From Pseudoflavitalea rhizosphaerae (GTDB taxonomy: Bacteria > Bacteroidota > Bacteroidia > Chitinophagales > Chitinophagaceae): 64,000 bases of DNA. The notes beneath the pieces are model-generated. The model did not search any database, was not told where the DNA came from, and saw only the letters and a list, made by a program, of their open reading frames with translations. Below, piece by piece: positions 55,094 through 64,000 of the stretch; within the stretch, counting starts at the first letter, position 1, and every line of letters begins with the position of its first letter. Position numbers and translations under genes: made by a program. The stretch spans positions 742,286-806,285 of the forward strand of contig NZ_RCSU01000001.1 of the NCBI RefSeq assembly GCF_003991355.1. Reading direction: 5' to 3'.

Positions 55094-56185
55094 ATGAAAC
55101 AGCAATTCCTGATCATCCTGACCAGTTCTTTGCTGGCAGGCATTGCCGCCTGCAGGCCGGAAAGCTCCGGCAGCAAGATCATCGAGCCCAATTCAATATC
55201 GGCCAGCGCTCAACAGGCTGCTGCCAATTGTTGCTGGATAGTTACCACCAACCAGGCCTCGAAAAAAATAGAGATCTATGATCCTGCGGTGAGCGACTGG
55301 AATAACAGTACTGCGCTTAAGCATTCCTGGTATCCCAATGCCGGCAACGGATTCACTAATCCAACAGTTGGATGGGGCCTGCCTTCAGATGCCAGGCTCC
55401 GCAACAGTTCTTTCTTTGGCGGACAGCAAATGCTGGTAGCTGATTCTCACGGCTTCTGCGGTATCATTCCCTATCCTTCACTCACCGGCAAGAAATGGGC
55501 CATCAACCTGGGCTCCGGCATCAACCCGCATTCCATCGAATTACTTCCCAATGGCAATGTGGCCATCGCTGCATCTGATGGGAATTGGATGAGAGTATAC
55601 ACTTCTTCACAAGGGACCTGGTCTACCGGCTACGCCCAATTTCCACTGAGGGCTGCGCATGCCGTACTCTGGGACCCCACCTACAACCTGCTCTGGGTTA
55701 CGGGCTGGAATCCCATTGTAAGCAACAGTCATGCTGACCTAGAGAATCATATCCTCACAGCCCTGACCATCACCGGCACTGCCGCCAACCCGCAGCTTAC
55801 GGAAGTTGGAACACGCCGCTCAGGGCTTCCATCTTTCTGGGGCCATGATGTGCAACCGTATATCGGTGATGTGAACAAACTTTGGGTAAGCACCAATGCA
55901 GGCGTTTACATTTACAACAAATCCACCAAGACATTCCAGGACGCGCCTGTAAATATCGGCAACCGTACATTCGTGAAAGGCATCAGTAATCAACCCTCGG
56001 GTACAGTGGTGCTCACCAGGCCTGATTCCAAAAAAACGCCTGTTCCTCCACAGCCCGCAACAATCAATGGCTGGACCACTTCTTATGTAGACTTCTATTC
56101 GGCTACGGGTTTCTATCAGTCTTCAGGACATAAGAATGGCGCGGCCTGGTACAAAGGCCGCATATGGACGCCAGACTATCAATAA
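55094..56185 (+). CDS. Beta-propeller-like lipoprotein, DUF6528-type, copy 2
   Basis: This 363-residue protein is a clear paralogue of its upstream neighbour: NGNVAIAASDGNWMRVYTSS, HAVLWDPTYNLLWVTGWN and WGHDVQPYIGDVNKLWVSTN match in order and spacing. The lipobox is GIAAC; the proline-rich linker of copy 1 is replaced by a Ser/Gly-rich one. The region after the second Trp strand has an insert (PIVSNSHADLENH) absent in copy 1. The pair looks like a tandem duplication followed by divergence, so the two may bind different parts of the same ligand. It is 24 bp before the glycosidase-like gene. Confidence 0.7.
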   Translation: MKQQFLIILTSSLLAGIAACRPESSGSKIIEPNSISASAQQAAANCCWIVTTNQASKKIEIYDPAVSDWNNSTALKHSWYPNAGNGFTNPTVGWGLPSDARLRNSSFFGGQQMLVADSHGFCGIIPYPSLTGKKWAINLGSGINPHSIELLPNGNVAIAASDGNWMRVYTSSQGTWSTGYAQFPLRAAHAVLWDPTYNLLWVTGWNPIVSNSHADLENHILTALTITGTAANPQLTEVGTRRSGLPSFWGHDVQPYIGDVNKLWVSTNAGVYIYNKSTKTFQDAPVNIGNRTFVKGISNQPSGTVVLTRPDSKKTPVPPQPATINGWTTSYVDFYSATGFYQSSGHKNGAAWYKGRIWTPDYQ

Positions 56186-56209
56186 TAGTTTTTCATCTAA
56201 CATTTTGTC

Positions 56210-58066
56210 ATGCACACCAGAAGAGATTTTATCAGGCAATCTTCCCTTGCAGGATTTGCCCTGGCCGTACCAGCATCCTGGTTTCAGGCAGGAAATGATT
56301 CTTTCGTTTATACCTCTCCGTTCCTTAAACTGGAGCTCGCAGCATCCTCGCCCCGGTTACTTTACTTTTCTACCGACAGCCTTGGGCAGGGCCAATTGAA
56401 CAATAACCCGGTGATGAAACAGCCCGCAACCAATGGCATCGTTTACAAAAGCAAAATAAAGCGCAGCAGTATCGGGTATTTCACCGGGCAACATGCACAT
56501 CCTGACTGGGAAATTGTATGCGATAAGAAGAGCTTTGTGATCCGTACCAACTGGCAGGAAGGCGCTGCTGTGGCTCCTTTCGAACTTTCTTTTTCACAGC
56601 GCCTGAACCATTGCACGCTGCTGGGCTGCATGCAGGACCAGCAACAGGTGAAATTCCCCTCTGTGCTGCATTTCCCGGGGATGGGAAGTTTTCGCGTGCA
56701 TTGCGATCAGCCGGATCAGACTTTGCACTATGATGCCTACCGCTTTCATGGCCCCGGAGAAAAAGGCGAGCCCTATGTGAAATGCTCGCTCCCTGGAGCA
56801 AACGCGCTGCAACCGCAGATCAGTTACCATTTTGAATCGGTTACCATCTATCCTGACCTGCCCGTTATCCGGAACGATAAACGTTTTGACGGCTTCCGCA
56901 GGAATTTCATCAATATCTTCCAATTGAATCCAAGGATCCGTACGCTGGCCAATAACAGCGCCAGCGATGCCTGCGCTTTCACCATGTTCATCTATGCGGA
57001 ACTGGCGCGGAAAACGCCGGCCCTCACAACACAACTAACGGCCATGGATATGGTCAGGAATTCACTTGACCAGTATCTCGGCGGCATGAAAGCATATGGA
57101 CAGGTAGGCTACAGAGGTGCGTACGGCTGGCAAAGTGAATTCGATTCAGGCGACAGCGCCCCAAGCCTTATCATGAGCGCCTGCTATTATATCCTCGATA
57201 CAAAAGACCATGAATGGGCAAGGCTTCATTATGAAAGTATCAGGATCTGGGCCATGACTATGATAGCAACAGACAGGAATAATGATGGACTGATCGAATA
57301 TGGTTACAGCGGTGATACCGGTAGCTGGACAGGTGATTTCAAGCGCCCATCCAATTGGTGGGATACCATCGGGTTTGGCCACGATGACGCCTATTCGAAT
57401 ATTCTTGCCTATCGCGCTGTTACCCTGCTGGCGAATGTTGCAGAAGCGCTCAACAAGAAAAGCGACCAGGAATTCTTCAATAGTTTTGCCGCAAAGCTGA
57501 AGGAGGCGTTCTATCCTGCATTTTTCAATCCTGCTACCGGCGTACTCGGCGGTTGGCGCAGCAAGGACGGTAAATTGCACGATTATTATTTCCTTTTCGT
57601 GAACAGCATGGCTGTTACTTATGACCTGGTGGATACAGCAACAGGCATCAGGTTGATGAATGCCTTACTGCAAAAGATGAAGGAAGTGGGATATGACCGG
57701 TTTGATTTCGGTTTGCCGGGCAACCTGCTTCCCATTGCCGCCGAAGATTATACCCATCACGATCCACGTTGGGGCTACCAGCAATTCCAGGTATACGAAA
57801 ATGGCGGCGCTACCGGCTGCTACGCCTACTTTACCATCCATGCACTCTTCAAACTGGGCATGCGCCGGGAAGCTGAAGCGATCCTCTTCCCAATGCTCGA
57901 CAGTTATACGAATAACGGATTCCAGGGCCAGTGTGAAGGCACTGAAATGACCCGCGACTGGAGAACATGGACTGGCGAATGCTGGGGCTACGAAGGATTC
58001 CTGGTGGATAATTACCTGCCTTTCCTGGCAGTATTTGATTTGGAAACAGCAAAACAAAAAATATAG
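56210..58066 (+). CDS. Tat-exported six-hairpin glycosidase-like protein
   Basis: The 618-residue product starts with a twin-arginine signal (HTRRDFIRQSSLAGFALA). A beta-rich N-terminal domain (residues ~35-270) precedes an all-helical domain typical of (alpha/alpha)6 glycosidases: YGWQSEFDSGDSAPSLIM, NDGLIEYGYSGDTGSWTG, NWWDTIGFGHDDAYSNILAY and WRTWTGECWGYEGFLVDNY. Acidic residues in NWWDTIGFGHDDAYSN and in TEMTRDWRTW are candidate catalytic ones, but I cannot place it in a named GH family. Tat export suggests that it folds in the cytoplasm or is checked before export. It ends one base before the metallophosphoesterase start, so the two are translationally close. Confidence 0.75.
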   Translation: MHTRRDFIRQSSLAGFALAVPASWFQAGNDSFVYTSPFLKLELAASSPRLLYFSTDSLGQGQLNNNPVMKQPATNGIVYKSKIKRSSIGYFTGQHAHPDWEIVCDKKSFVIRTNWQEGAAVAPFELSFSQRLNHCTLLGCMQDQQQVKFPSVLHFPGMGSFRVHCDQPDQTLHYDAYRFHGPGEKGEPYVKCSLPGANALQPQISYHFESVTIYPDLPVIRNDKRFDGFRRNFINIFQLNPRIRTLANNSASDACAFTMFIYAELARKTPALTTQLTAMDMVRNSLDQYLGGMKAYGQVGYRGAYGWQSEFDSGDSAPSLIMSACYYILDTKDHEWARLHYESIRIWAMTMIATDRNNDGLIEYGYSGDTGSWTGDFKRPSNWWDTIGFGHDDAYSNILAYRAVTLLANVAEALNKKSDQEFFNSFAAKLKEAFYPAFFNPATGVLGGWRSKDGKLHDYYFLFVNSMAVTYDLVDTATGIRLMNALLQKMKEVGYDRFDFGLPGNLLPIAAEDYTHHDPRWGYQQFQVYENGGATGCYAYFTIHALFKLGMRREAEAILFPMLDSYTNNGFQGQCEGTEMTRDWRTWTGECWGYEGFLVDNYLPFLAVFDLETAKQKI

Positions 58067-58067
58067 C

Positions 58068-59135
58068 ATGTTTAGAAAATGGATACTCTTCCTGCTGCTT
58101 GCAGGCGTCACTTCATGGGTCAACTCACAGCAATATATACCTGCTCCGGAATTATCCGGCGCAGGCGCTTATACCTGGGTATGGCTGCCCGATCCGCAGA
58201 CCTATCACAAATTCGGGCGCAACCAGCCGCTTTTCGAAACGATGATCCAATGGATAAAAGACCAGCGCCAAAAACTCAACATACAACTCGTACTCTGCAC
58301 CGGGGACCTGGTGGAGCAGAACAATATCCTTCAACCAGACAGTCTCAATGGCGATCAGACCAGCCTGGAACAATGGCGCTCCGTGTCTGCAGCATTCAAC
58401 AAACTGAATGGCGTACTGCCCTATATACTTTGTACAGGCAATCATGATTACGGCATCAAAAGCGCCGAGAACAGGTATTCACAATTCAACAGTTTTTTTC
58501 CTCCACAGGGTAATCCGCTTACACAATCCCTGCTGGTGGAAATGGCTCCCAATGCTGCAGAAGTAAAAACACTGGAGAACGCCTGTTATGAGTGGAAGAG
58601 CCCCCATGGTGAACCTTTCCTTTTTTTCTCCCTGGAATTTGCTCCGCGAAAAGAAATACTGGCATGGGCAAAAGCAGTAGCGGCGAGGCCTGCATACAGG
58701 CAACATACCGGCATCGTTATTACGCATAGTTATCTCAACTCAACCGGGAAAAGAATAGAAAAAGAGCATTACGCAATAACTGACGCCAATTATGGAGAAG
58801 CGATCTACCAGGAACTTGTTCAGCCCGCCACCAATATCCGTTTCGTTCTCAGCGGACATATCGGCAACAGCGATGAACACAAAGACCAGGTAGGATACCG
58901 CCTCGATACCAATGCAGCAAAAAAAGAAATTCATCAGATCGTATTCAACGCGCAGCGTGAAGGCGGTGGCTGGCATGGCAATGGTGGCGATGGCTGGCTT
59001 AGGATCCTGGAATTCCTGCCCGGTAAAAGGACCATTCAGGTTTACACTTTTTCACCTTTCTTCTATATTTCGCCGGCCACCAGGCACCTTTCGTGGAGAA
59101 AAGAATCCTATGATCAGTTCTCATTGAAATACTAA
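58068..59135 (+). CDS. Secreted metallophosphoesterase (calcineurin-like)
   Basis: The 355-residue enzyme starts at the ATG at 58068 (MFRKWILFLL) with a Sec signal peptide ending VNSQ. The metal-binding motifs are in order: D42-P-Q44 in WLPDPQTY, CTGDLVEQN with Asp80, CTGNHDYG with Asn125-His126-Asp127, THSYL and SGHIGNS. The first motif is D-x-Q and not the usual D-x-H; this is known in a subgroup of the family. The protein should hydrolyse phosphate esters in the periplasm. Its neighbours suggest the removal of phosphate from a glycan or its fragments, but a phosphodiester substrate is equally possible. A 96-bp gap then leads to the second susC. Confidence 0.87.
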   Translation: MFRKWILFLLLAGVTSWVNSQQYIPAPELSGAGAYTWVWLPDPQTYHKFGRNQPLFETMIQWIKDQRQKLNIQLVLCTGDLVEQNNILQPDSLNGDQTSLEQWRSVSAAFNKLNGVLPYILCTGNHDYGIKSAENRYSQFNSFFPPQGNPLTQSLLVEMAPNAAEVKTLENACYEWKSPHGEPFLFFSLEFAPRKEILAWAKAVAARPAYRQHTGIVITHSYLNSTGKRIEKEHYAITDANYGEAIYQELVQPATNIRFVLSGHIGNSDEHKDQVGYRLDTNAAKKEIHQIVFNAQREGGGWHGNGGDGWLRILEFLPGKRTIQVYTFSPFFYISPATRHLSWRKESYDQFSLKY

Positions 59136-59231
59136 ACCCTTGCCTATGTAAAGATTTGTTAAAAGACCATTAACCTTTTCTTCACATTATAAATCCATCT
59201 TTGCGCTCTCCTTAAAACAAAACCAGCGCAA

Positions 59232-62200
59232 ATGAGCCAAAAGCTACGCTACCTGCGGATACTATGTTTATCCGTACTTATTATCTTTCCATCGATCCTG
59301 TTTGCACAACAAATCATCAGCGGCAGGGTCACTGATCAAAAAGGCAAAGGTCTCCCCTCAGTAAATGTAGTAATCAGGAACGCTTCCAACGGTGTTGTTA
59401 CAGACACCGACGGAAAGTTCTCCATTACTGCGCCTTCCGATGCAGTACTCATTTTCTCATCAGTAGGATTTGCCACACAGGAAATCCCCTTGAACGGCCA
59501 AACAACTTTGAATGTAACCATGCAGGAAGGTTCAAAACAACTGGACGAAGTGGTGGTAACGGCCATCGGTATCAAACAACAGAAAAAAAGACTGGGCTTC
59601 ACCACCCAGGAAGTAAAAACAGAACAGCTGGCCAATTCCCGCACCATGAACCTGGGAACAGCATTGGCCGGGCAGGTAGCGGGTCTCACCGTTACCACGC
59701 CTACCGGCATGTTCCAGAGCCCGCAGTTCCAGCTAAGGGGCAAAACGCCGCTCATTGTTATCGATGGCGTTCCGGTGGAAACAGACTTCTATGATGTATC
59801 AGGCGAAGACATCGAAAATATCAACGTATTGAAAGGCGTTGCTGCATCAGCGTTATATGGCACCCGCGGCAAAGACGGCGCCATCCTTATCACTACAAAG
59901 AATGCCAAAAAAGAAGGCATGGAAGTGAACGTGAACACCAACAATATGTTCACGGCCGGCTTTACCGTTTTCCCGAAAACACAAAAAGAATACGGCAGCG
60001 GCTCCAACGGCCAGTATGAGTTCTGGGATGGAGCCGATGGCGGTATCTCCGATGGCGATATGACCTGGGGCCCCAAACTGAATGCAGGCGTGAAAGTTCC
60101 TCAATGGAACAGCCCCATCAGGAATAAAGAAACCGGCGAAACCATCGAATGGTATGGCGATGTAAAAGGCACCATCTATGACGACCGCTCCAAATATGAG
60201 CGCGTTCCCACCGATTTCGTTTACCACGATAACCTCAAAGACTTCCTGAGAACAGGCATCGTCAGCACCAATACTTTTTCTGTTGCTTACAAAGGAGAAA
60301 AAGCACGCTACTATGCTTCCGGTAAATATGCCCACCAGAAAGGACAGGTGCCCAATATGAGCCTCAACACCGGAGGACTGAACTTCAATGCCGCCTTCGA
60401 CATCACGGAAAAATTCACACTGGAAACCTCCCTCTCCTACAATAAAGTGTTTTCACCTAACTATCCCCGTTATGGATACGGCCCCAAGAACCATATCTAC
60501 ACCATCCTCATCTGGATGAGTGATGATGTGAACGGACAGGACCTGAAGAACCACCTCTGGGTGCCCGGCCAGGAAGGCTACCGCCAGGCCAACTATAACT
60601 ATGCCTGGTACAACAACCCTTATTTCGCTGCCTATAATTTGAAACAGGCGCAGGACAGGGATGTGGTTGACATGCAACTCAAAGCCAATTACAAATTCAC
60701 CAAAGACCTGGTGTTCCAGATCCGCGGCAATGGCAGGAATATTTCCAATTTCGAATCCATGAAAAGCCCCAAGTCTTACATGAACTATGGAGACTCGAGG
60801 AACGGCGATTATAAGAACTGGAATACACATCAATTGAATTTCGATGCAGACGCCCTGCTTTCCTATTCGAAGGAAATCACAGACAATATCCAGATCGGCA
60901 TCAATGCCGGTGCTTCCCTCTTCAACCGGAAATACACAAGGGAATATCAATCCACCGATGGTTTGATAGTTCCGGAAGTATACAGTCTCAATAATACACA
61001 GGGCCCTGTACAGGCCAGCAATTCACGCTACGAGAAATCCATCAGGAGTATTTATGGCGCCGCCAATATAGACCTGTACAATGCGGTATTCCTTAGCTTC
61101 ACAGCACGTAACGACTGGTCTTCCACCCTTCCCACCAGCAACAATTCCTATTTCTATCCTTCCGTTTCACTCAGCACCATGGTATCCGAATTTGTACAGA
61201 TGCCACAGTTCGTTGAATACCTGAAACTATATGGATCATGGGCGCAGGTGTCCAGCGATCTGGCTCCCTACAGTGTTTATTCCGCTTATAACAAAGGAAC
61301 TACTTATGGTTCCACTCAATCCGTTTTTTATCCCCCCGGGATCGTAAACCCAAATATCCTTCCCGAGAAATCATCTTCTTACGAGATGGGTCTTTCCACC
61401 GGCCTCTTCAAAGGCAGGCTCTCACTGGATCTTACGTACTATAATATCAAAGATGAAAACCAGATCATTGACCTGGGCATCTCAGAAGCTTCTGGTTTCA
61501 CTTCCAGGAAAGTGAACGGCAATGTGTATACTACCAACGGATTTGAAGTGGTGGCAGGATTCAAAGCGATAAAGAAAAAGAATTTCAGGTGGGATATCGC
61601 CGCCAACTGGTCTACCTACGAGAAAAAGATCACCGAGATCTACGGCGATCAGGCCAAGTTCGGTAACCTCAAACTGGGCGACAGAACGGATAGCTATTAT
61701 GCCACAGTATGGCAGAAAAGCGCAGATGGCCAGCTGATCCTCGGAAGCAATGGCATGCCCATCAGGGATGCGTTTGCGCGCAATATCGGTCACCTCGATC
61801 CTTCCTGGAGACTCGGTTTCCAGAATAAATTCAACATCAAAGGCTTCGATATCGGAGTTGATATTGATGGTGTCTGGGGCGGTATCATGAACTCAACCAC
61901 CCATGAAAAGATGTGGTGGGGCGGCAAACATCCGAACTCCGTTGAATACCGCGCTGCAGAATATGCTGCCGGTCATCCCGTATATGTTCCGGAAGGCGTA
62001 GTAGTGGTGTCAGGTGAATTGAAACAGGATATCAATGGCAATGTGATCTCCGATACCCGTAAGTATGCTGCCAATACCACTGCCGTAAGCTGGCAGACCT
62101 GGGGACAGAACTACCCCTATCGCGCCCGTGTAACCGAAAAAGAGAGCAAGAAATTCGCCAACACATTCGATCGCTCCTTTTTCAAACTGCGCAGGGTATC

Positions 62201-62396
62201 TGTTGGCTATGAACTCGGCAATGTGATCAATTTAGGAAAGAAAGTAAAAGGACTTTACGCACAGGTATTTGGATACAACCTGGCCATGTGGAAGAAAATG
62301 CCATTGCTGGACCCGGATTACGAGATCGGGAACGATGGCAACCTGCAAGACCCTTCACCACGCTATGTAGGTTTCTCCCTCAATGTAAAATTCTAA
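59232..62396 (+). CDS. SusC/RagA TonB-dependent receptor without STN domain (locus 4, second pair)
   Basis: This 1054-residue receptor goes directly from its signal peptide (ending LFAQQ) into the regulatory-like domain (IISGRVTDQKGKGLPSVNVV) and then to LDEVVVTAIGIKQQKKRLGF and a plug with VLKGVAASALYGTRGKDGA. There is no STN region, in contrast to the other four receptors in the window, and no fecR or sigma gene is next to it. It would therefore transport without signalling, relying on the regulators of locus 4 or on its own promoter; the 96-bp gap upstream contains a weak CATCTTTG box. The plug has a long insert (YGSGSNGQYEFWDGADGG). The barrel ends YVGFSLNVKF. Confidence 0.94.
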   Translation: MSQKLRYLRILCLSVLIIFPSILFAQQIISGRVTDQKGKGLPSVNVVIRNASNGVVTDTDGKFSITAPSDAVLIFSSVGFATQEIPLNGQTTLNVTMQEGSKQLDEVVVTAIGIKQQKKRLGFTTQEVKTEQLANSRTMNLGTALAGQVAGLTVTTPTGMFQSPQFQLRGKTPLIVIDGVPVETDFYDVSGEDIENINVLKGVAASALYGTRGKDGAILITTKNAKKEGMEVNVNTNNMFTAGFTVFPKTQKEYGSGSNGQYEFWDGADGGISDGDMTWGPKLNAGVKVPQWNSPIRNKETGETIEWYGDVKGTIYDDRSKYERVPTDFVYHDNLKDFLRTGIVSTNTFSVAYKGEKARYYASGKYAHQKGQVPNMSLNTGGLNFNAAFDITEKFTLETSLSYNKVFSPNYPRYGYGPKNHIYTILIWMSDDVNGQDLKNHLWVPGQEGYRQANYNYAWYNNPYFAAYNLKQAQDRDVVDMQLKANYKFTKDLVFQIRGNGRNISNFESMKSPKSYMNYGDSRNGDYKNWNTHQLNFDADALLSYSKEITDNIQIGINAGASLFNRKYTREYQSTDGLIVPEVYSLNNTQGPVQASNSRYEKSIRSIYGAANIDLYNAVFLSFTARNDWSSTLPTSNNSYFYPSVSLSTMVSEFVQMPQFVEYLKLYGSWAQVSSDLAPYSVYSAYNKGTTYGSTQSVFYPPGIVNPNILPEKSSSYEMGLSTGLFKGRLSLDLTYYNIKDENQIIDLGISEASGFTSRKVNGNVYTTNGFEVVAGFKAIKKKNFRWDIAANWSTYEKKITEIYGDQAKFGNLKLGDRTDSYYATVWQKSADGQLILGSNGMPIRDAFARNIGHLDPSWRLGFQNKFNIKGFDIGVDIDGVWGGIMNSTTHEKMWWGGKHPNSVEYRAAEYAAGHPVYVPEGVVVVSGELKQDINGNVISDTRKYAANTTAVSWQTWGQNYPYRARVTEKESKKFANTFDRSFFKLRRVSVGYELGNVINLGKKVKGLYAQVFGYNLAMWKKMPLLDPDYEIGNDGNLQDPSPRYVGFSLNVKF

Positions 62397-62427
62397 ACAG
62401 CATCCTGCACTAAAAATTCTCTACGTA

Positions 62428-63915
62428 ATGAAAAAATTATTCATCATAGGCATCACAGTTCTTACCGGGTTCACCTCCTGCAAGAAACTGGCAGAAATCA
62501 ATATAGACCCAAACAGGGTTACGGAAACGCACCCGCAATTACTGCTGACACAAATAGAATGGGATGCTTTCCGCTACAATAACGGGACCAGCCCGCTCTA
62601 TGCAGAAAAGAAACTTGTACAAACAGACGGGGAAAGCACTGAGCAATATTATAAATGGGACAGGTCTAACTTCACCCCTTATTCGAAAATGAGGGATGTT
62701 ACCAAAATGATGGAAGAAGCAGAACGCATCAACAGCAATGCATACCTGGCGTTGGGCAAATTCTTCCGGGCGGTTTACTTCCTCAACCTCACACTTACTT
62801 TCGGAGATGTGCCATATTCACAATCCCTGCAGGGTGAAACACAGGAAACCTATATCCCACCCGCCTATGATTCGCAGAAAGAAGTGTTCAAAGGCATACT
62901 GAATGAACTGAAAGAAGCGAATGAATTGTTATCGAAGGAAAACACCATCATTGCCGGGGATATCATTTACAAGGGCGACCTGGGAAAATGGCGCAAAGCC
63001 ATCAACGCTTTCCGCCTGAAAGTACTGATGCTGCTTTCCAAAAAAGAAGCCGACGCTGACCTGAATATCAAGACAACCTTCTCCCAGATAGTAAGCAATG
63101 AACCGCTTTTCGCCAGCAATGACGATGATGCGCAACTGGTATTCCTGGACCAGGAAGGCAATCGCTATCCTGAATTCAACTCCAGCGGCTATGGCTCAGG
63201 CATGTATATGGATTCCACTTTTATCCGCCGCTTGCAGGACAGGGAAGATCCACGTCTGTTTATCTTCTGCACCAGGACGAAGAATGCGGAGGATGATGGA
63301 CTGGAGATCGATGATTTCGCTGCCTATGAAGGAGGCGACCCCGCTGCTCCTTATTCAACAGTGAATACAAAAGCCGCGCAGGGAAAGACTTCCAAAGTGA
63401 ACAACAGGTACCATAAGGACCCAACTACAGAGCCCATGGTACTGATCGGTTATGCTGAACAGGAACTGATCATTGCAGAAGCGATCGTTAGGGGATGGCT
63501 TTCCGGCAATGCAGATGACCACTATAATACAGGTGTAAAAGCATCTTTCAAGTTCTATGAAAAATATGCAAAAGGATTGGGGAGCTATGTATCCGAAAGC
63601 ATTGCAACTGCATACCTGGGCAAGACCATCAATAACCTGGCGGCTGCTGCAACAACTGAAGAGAAGATCGAAAAGATCATCATGCAGCGCTACCTCCGTT
63701 CTTTCCTGCAATCACCCTGGGGGCCTTTCTTCGATCACCTCAGAACAGGTTATCCTGAATTCCGCCGCCCTGCAGGTGTGAATATCCCCTTCCGCTGGAT
63801 CTATCCGCAGGCTGAATACAATAACAATGCAGGTAATGTGGGTGAAGCCATCAAGCGCCAGTTCGGAGAAGGTAATGATAAGATCAGCGCCCAGCCCTGG
63901 TGGACAAAACAATAA
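62428..63915 (+). CDS. SusD-like_2-family outer-membrane lipoprotein (locus 4, second pair)
   Basis: The 495-residue lipoprotein has lipobox GFTSC followed by KKLAEINIDPNRVTETHPQL, the opening of the SusD-like_2 (PF12771) subfamily, which differs from the RagB-type SusD proteins elsewhere in the window. Further landmarks are FRAVYFLNLTLTFGDVPYSQ, KWRKAINAFRLKVLMLLSKK and the end FRWIYPQAEYNNNAGNV. SusD-like_2 proteins usually pair with SusC proteins lacking STN, and that is the case here. It is the last complete gene in the window, 42 bp before a palindromic element. Confidence 0.92.
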   Translation: MKKLFIIGITVLTGFTSCKKLAEINIDPNRVTETHPQLLLTQIEWDAFRYNNGTSPLYAEKKLVQTDGESTEQYYKWDRSNFTPYSKMRDVTKMMEEAERINSNAYLALGKFFRAVYFLNLTLTFGDVPYSQSLQGETQETYIPPAYDSQKEVFKGILNELKEANELLSKENTIIAGDIIYKGDLGKWRKAINAFRLKVLMLLSKKEADADLNIKTTFSQIVSNEPLFASNDDDAQLVFLDQEGNRYPEFNSSGYGSGMYMDSTFIRRLQDREDPRLFIFCTRTKNAEDDGLEIDDFAAYEGGDPAAPYSTVNTKAAQGKTSKVNNRYHKDPTTEPMVLIGYAEQELIIAEAIVRGWLSGNADDHYNTGVKASFKFYEKYAKGLGSYVSESIATAYLGKTINNLAAAATTEEKIEKIIMQRYLRSFLQSPWGPFFDHLRTGYPEFRRPAGVNIPFRWIYPQAEYNNNAGNVGEAIKRQFGEGNDKISAQPWWTKQ

Positions 63916-63957
63916 ACTACCGATAACCATTATACGAAAATAACTGATCGGAGAACT

Positions 63958-64000
63958 GGCAGTCACTCGCCTCTGGCGAGTGACTTTTGTTTTGTCGCCT
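63958..64000. repeat. Four-hairpin palindromic element, copy C (cut by window end)
   Basis: The first arm (GGCAGTCACTCGCC-TCT-GGCGAGTGACTT, with one base different from copy B) starts 43 bases before the window end, and the beginning of a second hairpin (TTTGTCGCCT) is visible. It lies just after the last susD. The rest of the element is outside the window. Confidence 0.75.

Noticed and set aside
59155..59203. Promoter before the second susC of locus 4
   Set aside because: The CATCTTTG box is two matches short of a confident -7, and the nearest TTTG is 37 bp upstream, outside the normal spacing.

Overview
The window looks like an accessory, nutrient-scavenging stretch of a Bacteroidota chromosome, most likely family Chitinophagaceae (Chitinophaga/Niastella-like). 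The evidence is five SusC/SusD outer-membrane pairs, four ECF sigma/FecR (DUF4974-type) regulator pairs, two proteins with type IX secretion (T9SS) C-terminal tails, and the near absence of Shine-Dalgarno sequences. No rRNA, tRNA, CRISPR array or transposase gene was seen.

Layout. Position 1-2011 (minus) holds the start of a beta-helix protein and a T9SS-exported protein, then a YbjQ-family gene (plus). Locus 1 (minus, 17053 down to 2503) reads sigma, fecR, susC, susD, FAD oxidoreductase, GxGYxYP protein, FAD oxidoreductase, SGNH hydrolase, MFS permease. Locus 2 (minus, 27351 to 17165) reads sigma, fecR, susC, susD, DUF4369-TlpA thioredoxin, S41 protease. Locus 3 (minus, 36109 to 27471) reads sigma, fecR, susC, susD, TPR-TlpA thioredoxin. 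A 1609-residue T9SS protein follows (36487-41316, minus). The stretch 41317-46706 is a worn patch: a MutS-like remnant, a HAD hydrolase, a frameshifted WG-repeat gene and two unknown exported proteins. Locus 4 (plus, 46872 to 63915) reads sigma, fecR, susC, susD, two tandem beta-propeller-like lipoproteins, a Tat-exported six-hairpin glycosidase-like protein, a metallophosphoesterase, then a second susC/susD pair of another subfamily.

How the genes work together (inference from family knowledge). In each locus the SusC N-terminal STN domain would sense ligand and signal through FecR to free the ECF sigma factor, which drives the locus. SusD and SusC bind and import the ligand, and the downstream enzymes process it. 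Locus 1 looks like an oxidative or ester/glycoside-processing pathway ending in a dedicated inner-membrane permease. Loci 2 and 3 look aimed at peptides or proteins, or at envelope thiol chemistry. Locus 4 looks aimed at a phosphorylated or otherwise decorated glycan.

Most unusual observations: the locus 1 SGNH hydrolase has its catalytic blocks in circularly permuted order; a dispersed 108-bp four-hairpin palindromic element occurs two and a half times; every fecR-susC junction carries hairpins; and locus 1 has an enzyme set I cannot match to a described pathway.
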